Source: Lachnoclostridium sp.
GTDB lineage: Bacteria; Bacillota; Clostridia; Lachnospirales; Lachnospiraceae
DNA length: 64,000 nt
Direction: 5' to 3'
Assembly: GCA_023665475.1 (NCBI GenBank)
Contig: JAMPEB010000009.1
Location: forward strand, 1 to 64,000
The position numbers were made by a program, and so were the translations under genes. The notes under the pieces were generated by a model, which saw only the letters and a list, made by a program, of their open reading frames with translations, searched no databases and was not told where the DNA came from. Below are positions 24,968 through 34,701 of this stretch, one piece after another. Positions within the stretch are counted from its first letter, which is position 1, and every line of letters begins with the position of its first letter.

Positions 24968-27112
24968 TTATTTCCCTGCATGCTCCTCCCACTCATGCAG
25001 CCATTTTGCGGCCTCGGGATTCTGCTTTTCAAGCCTGCGCTCCAATTTTTCCCTGTAAGCCTCCAGTTTTTCCAATTCCTCCGGAGCTTCCTGCCGGAGC
25101 TTCTCCCGGATATGGCTTCTCCACTCCTCCAATAATTTCCACACAAGCTGCATATTTTCCTTCGTATGTAGCTCTTTCGGCAATTCGTCCATATGCAGCT
25201 CCAGACGCCTTACCAACTCGTCTTCATCAATGGCTCCCAGCCATTTCCATGCGTCCAGATGCCCTTCCAGACCCTCTTTTGCCATATGTTCCAATTCCGG
25301 TATTCCGTGAATCTGGTGAATGATATCCTGCGTCAGCTTCTCTATCCGGCTCACCGTATCCTCTCCAAAAGCCCATGCAAATTCTTCCAATGTATTCTCA
25401 GTCTCTGCAGAAAGGCTGCGCAGCCTGTGCTCCTCACCTCCCTGCGGATTCTTCAGGGGATACGGCTCCAAAATCCCCAAATCATGCAACGCTGCCGTAA
25501 TGGTTCTCCGCACATGTCCCTCTTCGATGAGATGTCCGATTCCCAAATCTCTCATCTGCCGGTTGACACTCTCCTTATGTTCCGTCAAATAAAAGTGAAT
25601 GCCCTTCTTTTGAAAACTTTTTGCCATCAGCTCCAGCCTGTCCGCTGCGGTAATATCAATCCCGGTGACTGTGCTCATATCCACAATCACCGCTTTTGTA
25701 TCCTCATCGATGCAGTTTTCGATATCTTCCTGAAAAATTTTGATATTGGCAAAGAATAAACTCTCGCTAAACTGATAAATCTTCACGCCCTCTATCTCAC
25801 AGGCATAACGGTTTTTGTTTCTGTCATAAAATCCCTCCTTGTGCGGAATCATCCCCAGAAAAGTCCGAGGTGGGTTAGTCTCTCTTAAAATCACAGCCAC
25901 AAAGGACAATACAAGACCGATAATCACACCGTAAATGGTTCCCAACACCAACACGCCCAAAAACGCCGCCATAAAAATAGCAAATTCCTGTCTGCTCACC
26001 TGAAACAGTCTCTTTGCCAGATGCCATTCCACCACCTTCATCAGCGCGGATATCACAATGGCTGTTAAAACCGGCACCGGCAGATAGCCGATAAATCCTG
26101 TTCCAAACAGTAAAAGAATTGCCATGACAGCGGACGCCACCACGGAAACCGCCTGAGTCCTGCCGCCGTATTGGTCGTTCATGGAAGTCCGGGAAATACT
26201 TCCGTTCACCGGACAGCAGCCCACCAGAGCCGCCGCAATATTTCCTACGCCACAGGCAAGCACTTCCCTGTTGTCCTCGATTTTATATCCATTACGAAAA
26301 GCAAAATTATTCTCGGAAAGCAGGGTTTCCGACATGACAACAATCGCCACAATCAGACTGCGTCCTGCCGCCTGACTGATATCCACCCTTGCAAAATCCG
26401 GCAAAATCAGCTTGGGCAGTCCCGGTTCCACCTGTGCCAGCAATCTCACGCCGTAGGCGTCCACATGGCATACACAAGTCAAAAATACTCCCAATGCCAT
26501 AACTACAATCGCCATAGGAAATTTAGGGATGATTTTACCGGCAGCCACAATAATCAAAAGGGAAGCTACCCCCAACAATACGGAAAGCGGATGGATATTC
26601 AGTGCCGCATGAAAAATGTGCTCCATCAATTCCAAAAGCTCTCCCGAACCGGAACCGCTCCCTAAAATTTTAGGAATCTGCATCAAAATAATGGTCACGG
26701 CAATGCCACTGATGAAGCCGCCCATAACCGGTGTAGAAATGTAATCCACCAACTTCCCCGCTTTCAGAAAATAAAATAAGAGAAGCCATAGTCCGGTAAA
26801 AAGCGCCATCATGGGCACATAAATAAGCGCCTCCTCCGAGCCTGCCGTAATCCCCATGGACGCCAGCGCCGCTCCCACAATGGCTGCAGGCGCCGCATCT
26901 ACGCCGAAAATAAACTGAGGGGAAGTAGAGAAAACCGCAAACAAAAGAATGGGAAAAACAGAACCGTACAGCCCGTAAATCGCAGGAATCCCCGCCACCT
27001 CCGCATAACCCATGGAAATGGGAATGGAAACCGCCGCAATCACGATACCCGTGAGTAAATCCTTGGGCAGATATTCCCTCTTATAATTCTTTAGTGTTTT
27101 GAAGATAACCAT
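24968..27112 (-). CDS. SulP-family anion transporter with STAS and coiled-coil tail
   Basis: A 714-aa membrane transporter for sulfate, bicarbonate or related anions. The N-terminus YLPKDLLTGIVIAAVSIPISMGYAEVAG is the SulP signature, followed by 10-12 helices and a cytosolic STAS domain (KIYQFSESLFFANIKIF...IDITAADRLE) near 445-550. An extra acidic, helical tail of about 150 residues follows. The true start is ATG 27112 behind GGAGGAGGGC; an upstream in-frame extension reads through truA out of frame and is not real. Exact substrate is unknown. Confidence 0.88.
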   Translation of the reverse strand: MVIFKTLKNYKREYLPKDLLTGIVIAAVSIPISMGYAEVAGIPAIYGLYGSVFPILLFAVFSTSPQFIFGVDAAPAAIVGAALASMGITAGSEEALIYVPMMALFTGLWLLLFYFLKAGKLVDYISTPVMGGFISGIAVTIILMQIPKILGSGSGSGELLELMEHIFHAALNIHPLSVLLGVASLLIIVAAGKIIPKFPMAIVVMALGVFLTCVCHVDAYGVRLLAQVEPGLPKLILPDFARVDISQAAGRSLIVAIVVMSETLLSENNFAFRNGYKIEDNREVLACGVGNIAAALVGCCPVNGSISRTSMNDQYGGRTQAVSVVASAVMAILLLFGTGFIGYLPVPVLTAIVISALMKVVEWHLAKRLFQVSRQEFAIFMAAFLGVLVLGTIYGVIIGLVLSFVAVILRETNPPRTFLGMIPHKEGFYDRNKNRYACEIEGVKIYQFSESLFFANIKIFQEDIENCIDEDTKAVIVDMSTVTGIDITAADRLELMAKSFQKKGIHFYLTEHKESVNRQMRDLGIGHLIEEGHVRRTITAALHDLGILEPYPLKNPQGGEEHRLRSLSAETENTLEEFAWAFGEDTVSRIEKLTQDIIHQIHGIPELEHMAKEGLEGHLDAWKWLGAIDEDELVRRLELHMDELPKELHTKENMQLVWKLLEEWRSHIREKLRQEAPEELEKLEAYREKLERRLEKQNPEAAKWLHEWEEHAGK

Positions 27113-27153
27113 GCGCCCTCCTCCGGCTGGTGTGTGGTACAGCCTGCCTTTCC

Positions 27154-27900
27154 TCAATGGTAATCCACCTTCATCAGGCACAACCCCTGCGCCGGTGCCG
27201 TAAAGCCCGCAAGCGCCCGGCTTTTTGCCAAAAGAAGCTCTTCCATGCTTTCCGGGCTTCTCTTTCCGAAGCCGACTTCCAGCAGTGTCCCTGTCAAAAT
27301 CCGCACCATATGCTGCAAAAATCCACTGCCATGGTAAGTAAAAGTCAGGTAGTTCCCTTTTTGCCGAATTTCTATCAGATCCACTTGTCGCACGGTGGAT
27401 TTTTTCATTTTCGGATTGCTGCAAAAACTTGCAAAATCATGCTCTCCCATGAGAATTTCCGCCGCCCTCCGCATCTTTTCCACATCGGGACAGCCTTCCG
27501 GCGCATAAACATATTTCCTGTCAAATACCGGTTTCACGGCTCCCACATAACAAGTGTAGCAATAAGTCTTTCCCAAAGCATTATAACGGCTGTGGAATCG
27601 TTCTCCCGCCCTGCGGACCTCGCAGATACAAATATCATCCGGAAGATACCGGTTCATATAATCCAAAATCTCCCCCTCGGATAATTCCGTATCCAGAAAG
27701 GCATTGGCAACCATGGCTTTGGCGTGTACGCCTGCATCCGTGCGACCCGCACCGATGACTTCCACGCTGCTTCCCACCATAAGTCCCAATACATTCTCTA
27801 ATTTCCCTTGAATGGTCATTTCCGTGGTCGGCTGATGCTCCCATCCATAATAACGCGTACCGTCATACGAAATTATCATCTTGTAATTCTGCTTCGCCAA
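27154..27900 (-). CDS. truA: tRNA pseudouridine(38-40) synthase TruA
   Basis: A 248-aa TruA that isomerises uridines 38-40 in the anticodon stem. The catalytic Asp lies in GAGRTDAGVHAKA near residue 56, and YDGTRYYGWEHQP and RYNALGKTYCYTCYVG are standard family segments. It follows the PcRGLX-like gene by 13 nt and precedes sulP by 41 nt. Confidence 0.95.
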   Translation of the reverse strand: MAKQNYKMIISYDGTRYYGWEHQPTTEMTIQGKLENVLGLMVGSSVEVIGAGRTDAGVHAKAMVANAFLDTELSEGEILDYMNRYLPDDICICEVRRAGERFHSRYNALGKTYCYTCYVGAVKPVFDRKYVYAPEGCPDVEKMRRAAEILMGEHDFASFCSNPKMKKSTVRQVDLIEIRQKGNYLTFTYHGSGFLQHMVRILTGTLLEVGFGKRSPESMEELLLAKSRALAGFTAPAQGLCLMKVDYH

Positions 27901-27913
27901 TTTCTTCTCCTTT

Positions 27914-30274
27914 TTATATCATCCCGTTATCCGCCAATGCCTTATAATAAACCGACAGCGGAATAAAGCACTGTGCAAAATTCTTCATTCCTGCGGTTTT
28001 TGCCACCACGGCGTCCTCCACAATACTCTTTACCCCTGCCACTCCGGGAGCCGGCGCGTTAATATTTTTCCAAAATGTCCGCTTGCCGTAAGTCAGATAT
28101 CTGGAGTCACCCGTCAGTTCATAACCGATGGTAAGTGCCTCTAACAGCAGCGTATTCTGCCCCAGACGGTTTAAGCTGGGAAGCTCCTTATAGTAAAACA
28201 ATCCGTTATCCATAAGACAGTTATCCACCAAATCGTCCACTGCGCTCAATATCATCTTCTTGACTTCCTCATCGGGAAATACTCTATAATAGCGCATCAT
28301 GCTTCCCACCGCCACGGATATCATAAAGCCCACCCGGATGGTGGTATTATCCGTATAAGGAGCCACCCATTCGCCGTATTCTTCCGTCCACTGTTTAAAA
28401 TTATCCAAAATAAAGCTGCATTTTCCCAGCCATTTTTCATCATAAGTCTCCACATAAAGCGCCACAAGGGTCCGCAGCGCCCATCCGGTTTCTCTGGCAT
28501 TGCTCTCACCGCGGGTCTGATATGCGGGAGTCTCCAAAAGCCTGAGTACATTTTCCCCAATGCCAAGCGCAGTCTCCAGCGCACGCTCGTCTCCCGTAAA
28601 GTGATAGCAGTCCAAGAGACCTTCCACCCACTCATGAGAGCAAACCATGACGCCATCCTTACAGTGTCCTCTGGTATGCTCCCACTGTCCGCCTAAAAGA
28701 AGAGGGTCCTTGCTGTAATGGCACACATCCACATCCATCCAATGGCTGGCTGCGGTAATCATATAATCCAAAAATCTCCGCTCTCCGGTTCTTGCATAAA
28801 ACAATGCGCATGCATGAGGATAATCATACTCGTTATTCCCCCATACCAGCATTCCCTTGCCCCGTCCCTGAGTGGTGTATCCGGGGTCCGGCGCATCTCC
28901 CCAATTTAACATGCCGTAACATCTGGCATGACCGTCGCACTTTCCTATCAGAGAGATTTCCACATCATCGTTGATTTTGTCCCTGTCCACAAAAATATCC
29001 GGCATCACGCCCGCGTCACGAAAAACCTCCGGCGGAATGGACGGCTTATCCGGCATCTGATAAATCAGACTTCTGTTGTCAATTTCCGTCAGACTTTCCT
29101 TGGCATCATGAAAATGCAGCAGAAAACGCTGCTCTCTGGACATGCCCGGCTCCATAACCACCTTATTGACATCCCTCGGCACCAGCATGACATAAATACC
29201 GCTTTGGTCTGCTTTCACCGCCTTGGGATAATTCTGCTGTGCCTGAAAAATCGTTGCGCACACACCGCCCTCAGGCTCTGTCCTGTCCGCAAAAAAAGTA
29301 CCGTAAAATACTTCCGCAAAATGTTCGTTCGCCTCCCCTACCAGATAGGCGTCGTCCACAATCTTATTTACGGCATTTCCTTCCCTGCCGATAATAAAAT
29401 TGGTTTTGTAATTGGAGCTTCCTACACAGGTTCTCACGCCATTCCAACCAATCAGATTTTCCAATTTAGGTAATTCTTTGATTCCTGTGGTATAAAAAAC
29501 CGAATCCTCCTCGGAAAAGCTCTTAACCGCGGCACTTCCTTCCCCTACGGAATCTCCCTTGACTTCCTCCTCCACAATTTTTAAGGAAGGGTCATACTCC
29601 GCATTTTCATCCGCAAGCAGGGCAAAAACGAGGGATGCCGCATGGAGAGGGTTCTCCGTGGAATTAATGATACGGTAAGATATTTCCACCCACGGCTTTT
29701 CCGCATAGGCTGTAATCTTCAGTTCAAAGGAGGGCATGCCCTCCTCACAGCTTCCCATGCACCGAAGCACCGCCACCAGAGGTCCCGCCTCCTCTATGCG
29801 CCACTGTCCCAGTTTCACTCCGTAAGAAATTCCCGCGCCGTCCACCAGCAAGGGACCCACAAACTGTTTTGCGGTATAGGTTTTCCTGCCGTCCTTCAGG
29901 TAATCAAAAATTGTTGTCCCATCATCGGACACACTAAACTCCAATGCGCCCTTTACACAGATGCTTTGACCCTTCTTTTCCACTTGTAAGGCATTTATCT
30001 CTGCCTCGTCCGGCTCCGGCGCGGATATTTTTTTGGCTTCCAATACTGTTTTTGCATTGCCCGGTAAATCCGCCAGAAAACGCACGAACAAATAGCGTAT
30101 GCTGCCGTCGGAATGTCTGGATGTCACTTTTTTCTGGCTCGGCATCAGCCGACCGTCCTGATAAATCTGCAAAAGTCCGGCATCCGTCAATTCCCCTTTC
30201 GCAAAGGGAATCGCCACACAACAATGTTCACGCGGTCTGTCATACCGATACAACTTGGGAAATTTAATTTCCAT
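27914..30274 (-). CDS. PcRGLX/YetA-like protein (rhamnogalacturonan lyase-like)
   Basis: A 786-aa protein with an N-terminal beta-rich (RIFT-barrel-like) part to about residue 430 and a C-terminal alpha/alpha toroid (YDYPHACALFYARTGERRF..., GHCKDGVMVCSHEWVEGLLDCYHFTGD...). This is the plan of the PcRGLX/YetA family, which includes exo-type rhamnogalacturonan lyases. No signal peptide is seen, so it should act on imported oligosaccharides. With KdgK in the window it hints at pectin use, though the genes are 15 kb apart. Activity is inferred from family. Confidence 0.7.
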   Translation of the reverse strand: MEIKFPKLYRYDRPREHCCVAIPFAKGELTDAGLLQIYQDGRLMPSQKKVTSRHSDGSIRYLFVRFLADLPGNAKTVLEAKKISAPEPDEAEINALQVEKKGQSICVKGALEFSVSDDGTTIFDYLKDGRKTYTAKQFVGPLLVDGAGISYGVKLGQWRIEEAGPLVAVLRCMGSCEEGMPSFELKITAYAEKPWVEISYRIINSTENPLHAASLVFALLADENAEYDPSLKIVEEEVKGDSVGEGSAAVKSFSEEDSVFYTTGIKELPKLENLIGWNGVRTCVGSSNYKTNFIIGREGNAVNKIVDDAYLVGEANEHFAEVFYGTFFADRTEPEGGVCATIFQAQQNYPKAVKADQSGIYVMLVPRDVNKVVMEPGMSREQRFLLHFHDAKESLTEIDNRSLIYQMPDKPSIPPEVFRDAGVMPDIFVDRDKINDDVEISLIGKCDGHARCYGMLNWGDAPDPGYTTQGRGKGMLVWGNNEYDYPHACALFYARTGERRFLDYMITAASHWMDVDVCHYSKDPLLLGGQWEHTRGHCKDGVMVCSHEWVEGLLDCYHFTGDERALETALGIGENVLRLLETPAYQTRGESNARETGWALRTLVALYVETYDEKWLGKCSFILDNFKQWTEEYGEWVAPYTDNTTIRVGFMISVAVGSMMRYYRVFPDEEVKKMILSAVDDLVDNCLMDNGLFYYKELPSLNRLGQNTLLLEALTIGYELTGDSRYLTYGKRTFWKNINAPAPGVAGVKSIVEDAVVAKTAGMKNFAQCFIPLSVYYKALADNGMI

Positions 30275-30300
30275 AATCCTGTCCTCCTGTCAATTAAAAT

Positions 30301-31266
30301 TTACAAGGTATTCAAAACATTGTCATCATGATACACCAGAGTATCCCCCAGTTTTATGCGGCTTCCTGTCGTCGGCAGTATCACTTCGCCTTCCCGAACC
30401 AGCACCACAATACTAAAGTCATATTTTTCTTCCAATTCTTTCACTGTCTGGCCCATAAACAGGCAAGTGTCGTCCACATACACACTCACTGTCCCACCCG
30501 CGGCGTCTTCGGACTTTTTTCTTCTCTGCATCTGTGTGTAATCCTCCACAAAACCGGCGGAAATAATACCGGTGGGTATTGCCACTACGCCTACCCCCAA
30601 AAGCGCAATCACAATCGCCAAAATCCTGCCCAGCACCGTCACCGGATAAATATCACCGTAGCCCACAGTGAGAATCGTGGAAATACTCCACCACATACCG
30701 GAAAATGCATTGTTAAATACCTCCGGCTGTACCTCATGCTCCGCGCTGTACATGCACAAAGAAGATGCCATCATCAATACCATAATAATAAATACCGATG
30801 ATATGATTTGATTCCGCTTTTCGTATAAAACGGAAGTAATGACATGGAATGAATCATAATATGCATTAATGCGAAACAAATGAAAAATCCGGACCACCCG
30901 CAGCATACGGAGAGCCACAAAACCGGTAAGAAAGAAAAACGGCAGAATGGTACATAAATCCACAATGCCGTCAAATGACACCAGAAACTTAAAAACCGCC
31001 CTGCCTCTGCTCATTTCAGGATACAGACAGTCCGCCGTCCAGATCCGCAATAAATATTCCACCACAAACACAAGCACCGTCACAGTCTCCAAAACCCGAA
31101 ATACCGCGGAATATTGAGACAGCTCCTCAAAGGTATCCAGAAACATGACCGTTATGTTAACCACTATGACCAGCACAATAAATATGTCAAATAACCGGCT
31201 TGGCCAATCATTTCGCTGCCCGATCTGTATAATTTCAAAAATCCGTTTCTTAGAAAATTTTTTCAC
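30301..31266 (-). CDS. Voltage-gated-type potassium channel
   Basis: A six-helix K+ channel subunit of about 321 aa. The S4 voltage sensor is RMLRVVRIFHLFR, the selectivity filter TVGYGD near 205, and an RCK_C-like domain (GSRIKLGDTLVYHDD) closes the protein. The start is probably GTG 31266, five nt after GGGGGT. These bases and the first codons (VKKFSKK) match the arm of the neighbouring hairpin repeat, so the N-terminus seems to derive from a repeat copy. Confidence 0.88.
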   Translation of the reverse strand: MKKFSKKRIFEIIQIGQRNDWPSRLFDIFIVLVIVVNITVMFLDTFEELSQYSAVFRVLETVTVLVFVVEYLLRIWTADCLYPEMSRGRAVFKFLVSFDGIVDLCTILPFFFLTGFVALRMLRVVRIFHLFRINAYYDSFHVITSVLYEKRNQIISSVFIIMVLMMASSLCMYSAEHEVQPEVFNNAFSGMWWSISTILTVGYGDIYPVTVLGRILAIVIALLGVGVVAIPTGIISAGFVEDYTQMQRRKKSEDAAGGTVSVYVDDTCLFMGQTVKELEEKYDFSIVVLVREGEVILPTTGSRIKLGDTLVYHDDNVLNTL

Positions 31267-31270
31267 ACTT

Positions 31271-31402
31271 ACCCCCATGATTCCGCTTCAGCGGAATCGC
31301 AAATTTGGATGAAGAATGCCCTGATTTTGGGCATTCTTCGGTGTGCAGCTTAGATTTTCTTAGCGGGCGTCTTTTGACCGCTTAGAAAATCTCTGCACAC
31401 TT
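31271..31402 (-). repeat. Multi-hairpin intergenic repeat, copy C
   Basis: Hairpin 1: GAAGAATGCCC / GGGCATTCTTC (31311-31339). Hairpin 2: GTGTGCAG (31341) / CTGCACAC (31393), inner AGATTTTCTTA / TTAGAAAATCT. An extra ATTCCGCTTCAGCGGAAT hairpin lies at 31279-31296. The element encodes the final residues and stop of the 69-aa gene. Confidence 0.88.
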
Positions 31403-31591
31403 CTCCACTCCATACATTTCCTTGAAACATTTTAAATCTTTTTCATCTTTAATTAACATGATTTCCTGCAGTTTCCCGGTATGGATATTCTGAAAGCCGG
31501 CGACCTGCTCTCCCGTACAGATGCTGCATCGGATAACAGGTTTCCACTGCTCCGGGTCATATTGCACCTTCTTTGTCTTTCTCCTAAACAT
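31382..31591 (-). CDS. Small conserved-looking protein of unknown function
   Basis: A 69-aa protein, start ATG 31591 six nt after GGGGGAG. It has a basic N-terminus (MFRRKTKKVQYDPEQWKP), a CSIC motif and an acidic/Lys-rich C-terminal half. I recall similar short proteins in Lachnospiraceae, without a known role. The last residues (KCAEIF) and TAA stop lie inside hairpin repeat copy C. Confidence 0.7.
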   Translation of the reverse strand: MFRRKTKKVQYDPEQWKPVIRCSICTGEQVAGFQNIHTGKLQEIMLIKDEKDLKCFKEMYGVEKCAEIF

Positions 31592-31639
31592 ATGCTCCCC
31601 CGTAGACGGCATTTCAAGCTAATCTCAAATCCCAAAGTC

Positions 31640-31770
31640 AACAAGCCACTTTATGAAGAATGTCTGTTTTTCAAGGCATTCTTCGGCGTGAGATTTAGTA
31701 CTTCTTAGGCGGCTACGCCGCCTTTGCGAAACTGCCCATTGGCATGAGCTTTAGAAGTACTTCTCACGCT
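31640..31770 (-). repeat. Multi-hairpin intergenic repeat, copy D (second subfamily)
   Basis: Hairpin 1: GAAGAATG (31655) / CATTCTTC. Hairpin 2: GCGTGAGA (31686) / TCTCACGC (31762), with inner AGTACTTC / GAAGTACT and a GGCGGCTACGCCGCC tip. The element begins at the TAG stop of the alanine symporter. Confidence 0.85.
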
Positions 31771-33265
31771 ATGCTTCTCCGTTCCTCACCAATTTCTCGT
31801 GTTCTTCCTGAATATCAGGAAATACTGACAGGATAGGCTTCTCATCTTTCCCATGAAGCTTGCGGGCAACATAATTTCTGGTACATTGCATCACTACCGG
31901 AGACAACACCAGAACGCCAATCAGGTTGGGAATCATCATCAATCCGTTGAAAGTGTCGGAAATATCCCATGCAAGCTGCGCCTGCATCACGGAACCCGCC
32001 AGCACGATAATGCAGAAAATAATCCGGTACACAAGAGTGGCTGCAGAACCGAATAAATATTCACATGCCTTAGAGCCGTAATGACTCCAGCCAAGTACCG
32101 TGGAATAAGCAAACAACAAAATCGCAACAGCGATAAATCCGGAACCCACCACACCGAAAGTCTGCCCGAAAGCATAGCTGATCAAAGAACTTGACTCGAT
32201 TGCCGCCGCCTGCTCCGTCAAGGCTCCTGTCTCTAAATTGACTGCGCCTGAAGTTAACAGAGTAAGCGCTGTCAAGGTACATACAACAATGGTGTCCGCA
32301 AACACCTCAAAAATTCCCCACATTCCCTGACGGACAGGCTCTTTCACATTGGAATTGGAATGCACCATCACGGAAGAGCCAAGACCCGCTTCATTGGAGA
32401 AAACTCCTCTCTTCATACCCATCTTCATCGCAAGGGCAATGCCGGAACCCACGATGCCGCCTGCCACGGACTTTAAGGCAAAAGCTCCCTTAAAAATAGA
32501 CACGAACACGGCGGGAACGGAAGTAATATGTATGCAGATAATGATTATCGTACCTAAGAGGTACAGCACCACCATAAAAGGCACCAATTTTTCCGTCACT
32601 GCGGCCACACGCTTTAAGCCGCCGATAATTACAACACCCACGGCAAACAGCAGGACAATACCGGTTATCAGCTTAGGAACGCCGAACACTGCATAGACAT
32701 TGCCCACCATGCTGTTTACCTGACTCATATTACCGATGCCGAAGGATGCCAGCAGACAGAAAACAGCAAACAGGAAAGCCAGCGCTATACCGATACCCTT
32801 GCACCCCTTTTTGGCTCCGAGTCCGTCCCTGAGATAATACATGGCGCCTCCGCACCACTCTCCCTTTTCATTCTTTCTCCTGTAAAGAATACCCAGCACA
32901 TTTTCGGAATAATTGGTCATCATGCCAAAAAAGGCAATCAGCCACATCCAGAAAACAGCCCCCGGTCCTCCTGTGGCAATGGCTCCCGCCACACCTACGA
33001 TATTACCGGTTCCAACCGTTGCGGCAAGAGCGGTACAAAGGGACTGAAACTGCGAAATGGAACGATCCTTTGTGTGTTTCGTCACATCCTTATCCCCGAA
33101 AATTGCGCCTATGGTATGCTTCACCCAATGTCCTATGTGGGTTATCTGAAAAAAGCCTGTAAGCACTGTCATCAGGACTCCGGTGAAACCCAACAGAATC
33201 AACGCCGGCCATCCCCACACCACATCATTTACCGCACTGTTTATCTTAGTAATTGTTTCTATCAT
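31769..33265 (-). CDS. AGCS-family sodium:alanine symporter
   Basis: A 498-aa transporter taking up alanine or glycine with Na+ or H+. The family signature is seen in FQSLCTALAATVGTGNIVGVAGAI near 75 and GMKRGVFSNEAGLGSSVMVHS near 290; 10-11 membrane segments. Starts 33 nt after the S41 protease stop behind ACGGAG. Its TAG stop is the first triplet of repeat copy D. Confidence 0.93.
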   Translation of the reverse strand: MIETITKINSAVNDVVWGWPALILLGFTGVLMTVLTGFFQITHIGHWVKHTIGAIFGDKDVTKHTKDRSISQFQSLCTALAATVGTGNIVGVAGAIATGGPGAVFWMWLIAFFGMMTNYSENVLGILYRRKNEKGEWCGGAMYYLRDGLGAKKGCKGIGIALAFLFAVFCLLASFGIGNMSQVNSMVGNVYAVFGVPKLITGIVLLFAVGVVIIGGLKRVAAVTEKLVPFMVVLYLLGTIIIICIHITSVPAVFVSIFKGAFALKSVAGGIVGSGIALAMKMGMKRGVFSNEAGLGSSVMVHSNSNVKEPVRQGMWGIFEVFADTIVVCTLTALTLLTSGAVNLETGALTEQAAAIESSSLISYAFGQTFGVVGSGFIAVAILLFAYSTVLGWSHYGSKACEYLFGSAATLVYRIIFCIIVLAGSVMQAQLAWDISDTFNGLMMIPNLIGVLVLSPVVMQCTRNYVARKLHGKDEKPILSVFPDIQEEHEKLVRNGEA

Positions 33266-33298
33266 ATTTGTCTCCGTTTCTATGTTTTTTATATTTTC

Positions 33299-34564
33299 TT
33301 ATTTCATCAAATCTCCCAACACTTGCTTCGCTTTTTCCAGTTGATTATCCACAGGATTGTCCGTATCATAATACGCTTCTCCGTCAAATTTGCACTCCAC
33401 ATCCGGCACGATGCCGACACCGTGAATATTGCGTCCCTTAGGAGTAAAATAACTGCTGACGGTTATCTTCACCGCGGAACCGTCTAACAGGGGAATCAAC
33501 TGCTGTACAATCCCTTTTCCGAAGGTGGTGGTTCCCACCAAAGTTCCTATTCCATAATCCTGAATGGCTCCCGCCAATATCTCCGAGGCGCTGGCGGAAT
33601 TCATATCAACCAGCACTACCAGCGGCACTTGAAGCTCTCTCTTTCCGTCGCATGAATATTCTACCTGTTTCCCGTTTTTATCTTCGGTATAAACAATCCT
33701 CCCCTCCGGCAAAAGCATCCTGCAAATTTCTACCACGGAGGTCAGACTTCCTCCGGGATTGCCTCGCACATCCAAAATCAGCCCCTCCATGCCGGAGCCC
33801 TTCATAGTAGCAAGGGCATCTGCAAACTGATCGATGGTCACATCGTCAAATTCCGTAATTTGGATATATGCCATATTATCTTCCAGCATCTCATACTTCA
33901 CAGTGGGACTTTCCACCTTGCGGCGGGTCACGGGAATTGTCAGATAATCCTTTTCATCCTCCCTTGCAATAGTCAGCACTACCTGAGTTCCTTCCTCCCC
34001 TTTAATCAGAGCCACCGCTTCCGTCAGAGTCAGACCGTATGTGGATTCTCCGTCCACCTCGTAAATCAAATCATTGGCGCGAAGCCCCGCCTCCTGAGCC
34101 GGCGTTCCCTCAATCACGCCGCTTATCTGAGGCAGTGAAGTGATTTTATCCAACTGAACATAGGCGCCGATTCCATAATAAATCCCCTCCGTCTGGTTCA
34201 GCAGACTGTTTAACTCTTCCGCTGTATAATACTCGGTATAGGGGTCGTTAAGCGCTTTCAGCATACCTTTATAGATGCCGTCCCGCATTTCTTCATCCGT
34301 AACTTTTTCCAAATAAAAGTAACGGTTGACAGTACTCTCCAACTCCTGCAGCTTTTGCACCATTTCCGCATCCACAATGGAATTTTCCGCAAAAGATACC
34401 GGAGCCAGCTTTCCGTTTTGCATCTGCACAATACGCGCTACTTTGGTGCCCAGATATGTCACCATCACCAGCATGAGCATTAAGGACATGCCCACGATAA
34501 TACCTCCCGCAAAAAGCCCCTTACCGCTGTCACGGTTCTGTTGTATCTGCTCTTTGTCTTCCAT
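33299..34564 (-). CDS. S41-family carboxy-terminal processing protease
   Basis: A 421-aa CtpA-like serine protease. A signal anchor (LFAGGIIVGMSLMLMLVMVTYLG, N-terminal) places it outside the membrane; a PDZ domain (GTPAQEAGLRANDLIYEVDG) lies near 150-220, and the Ser/Lys dyad sits in MNSASASEI near 320 and TTTFGKGIVQ near 345. It lies downstream of ftsE, ftsX and an M23 hydrolase, a common order that links it to septal wall remodelling. Confidence 0.93.
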   Translation of the reverse strand: MEDKEQIQQNRDSGKGLFAGGIIVGMSLMLMLVMVTYLGTKVARIVQMQNGKLAPVSFAENSIVDAEMVQKLQELESTVNRYFYLEKVTDEEMRDGIYKGMLKALNDPYTEYYTAEELNSLLNQTEGIYYGIGAYVQLDKITSLPQISGVIEGTPAQEAGLRANDLIYEVDGESTYGLTLTEAVALIKGEEGTQVVLTIAREDEKDYLTIPVTRRKVESPTVKYEMLEDNMAYIQITEFDDVTIDQFADALATMKGSGMEGLILDVRGNPGGSLTSVVEICRMLLPEGRIVYTEDKNGKQVEYSCDGKRELQVPLVVLVDMNSASASEILAGAIQDYGIGTLVGTTTFGKGIVQQLIPLLDGSAVKITVSSYFTPKGRNIHGVGIVPDVECKFDGEAYYDTDNPVDNQLEKAKQVLGDLMK

Positions 34565-34701
34565 CTTCTCTCGCCTTTCCGCCTTTCCTTTCTATCATAA
34601 AATACTTAAGCGCTTGCAAAACTCTTTCCCTTAGAGAGTGCCTGTTTATGAAAAAGGGAGTTTCGCAATTACCTGACAAATATTTAAAATGTTCCGTACC
34701 C

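Noticed and set aside
27113..27424. N-terminal extension of the SulP protein
   Set aside because: It overlaps truA in another frame and has no transporter similarity; ATG 27112 has a strong ribosome site.
34590..34625. Catabolite-repression-like site (TTGCAAGCGCTTAA) before the S41 protease
   Set aside because: Only part of a cre or LacI-type consensus fits and there is no matching promoter spacing.
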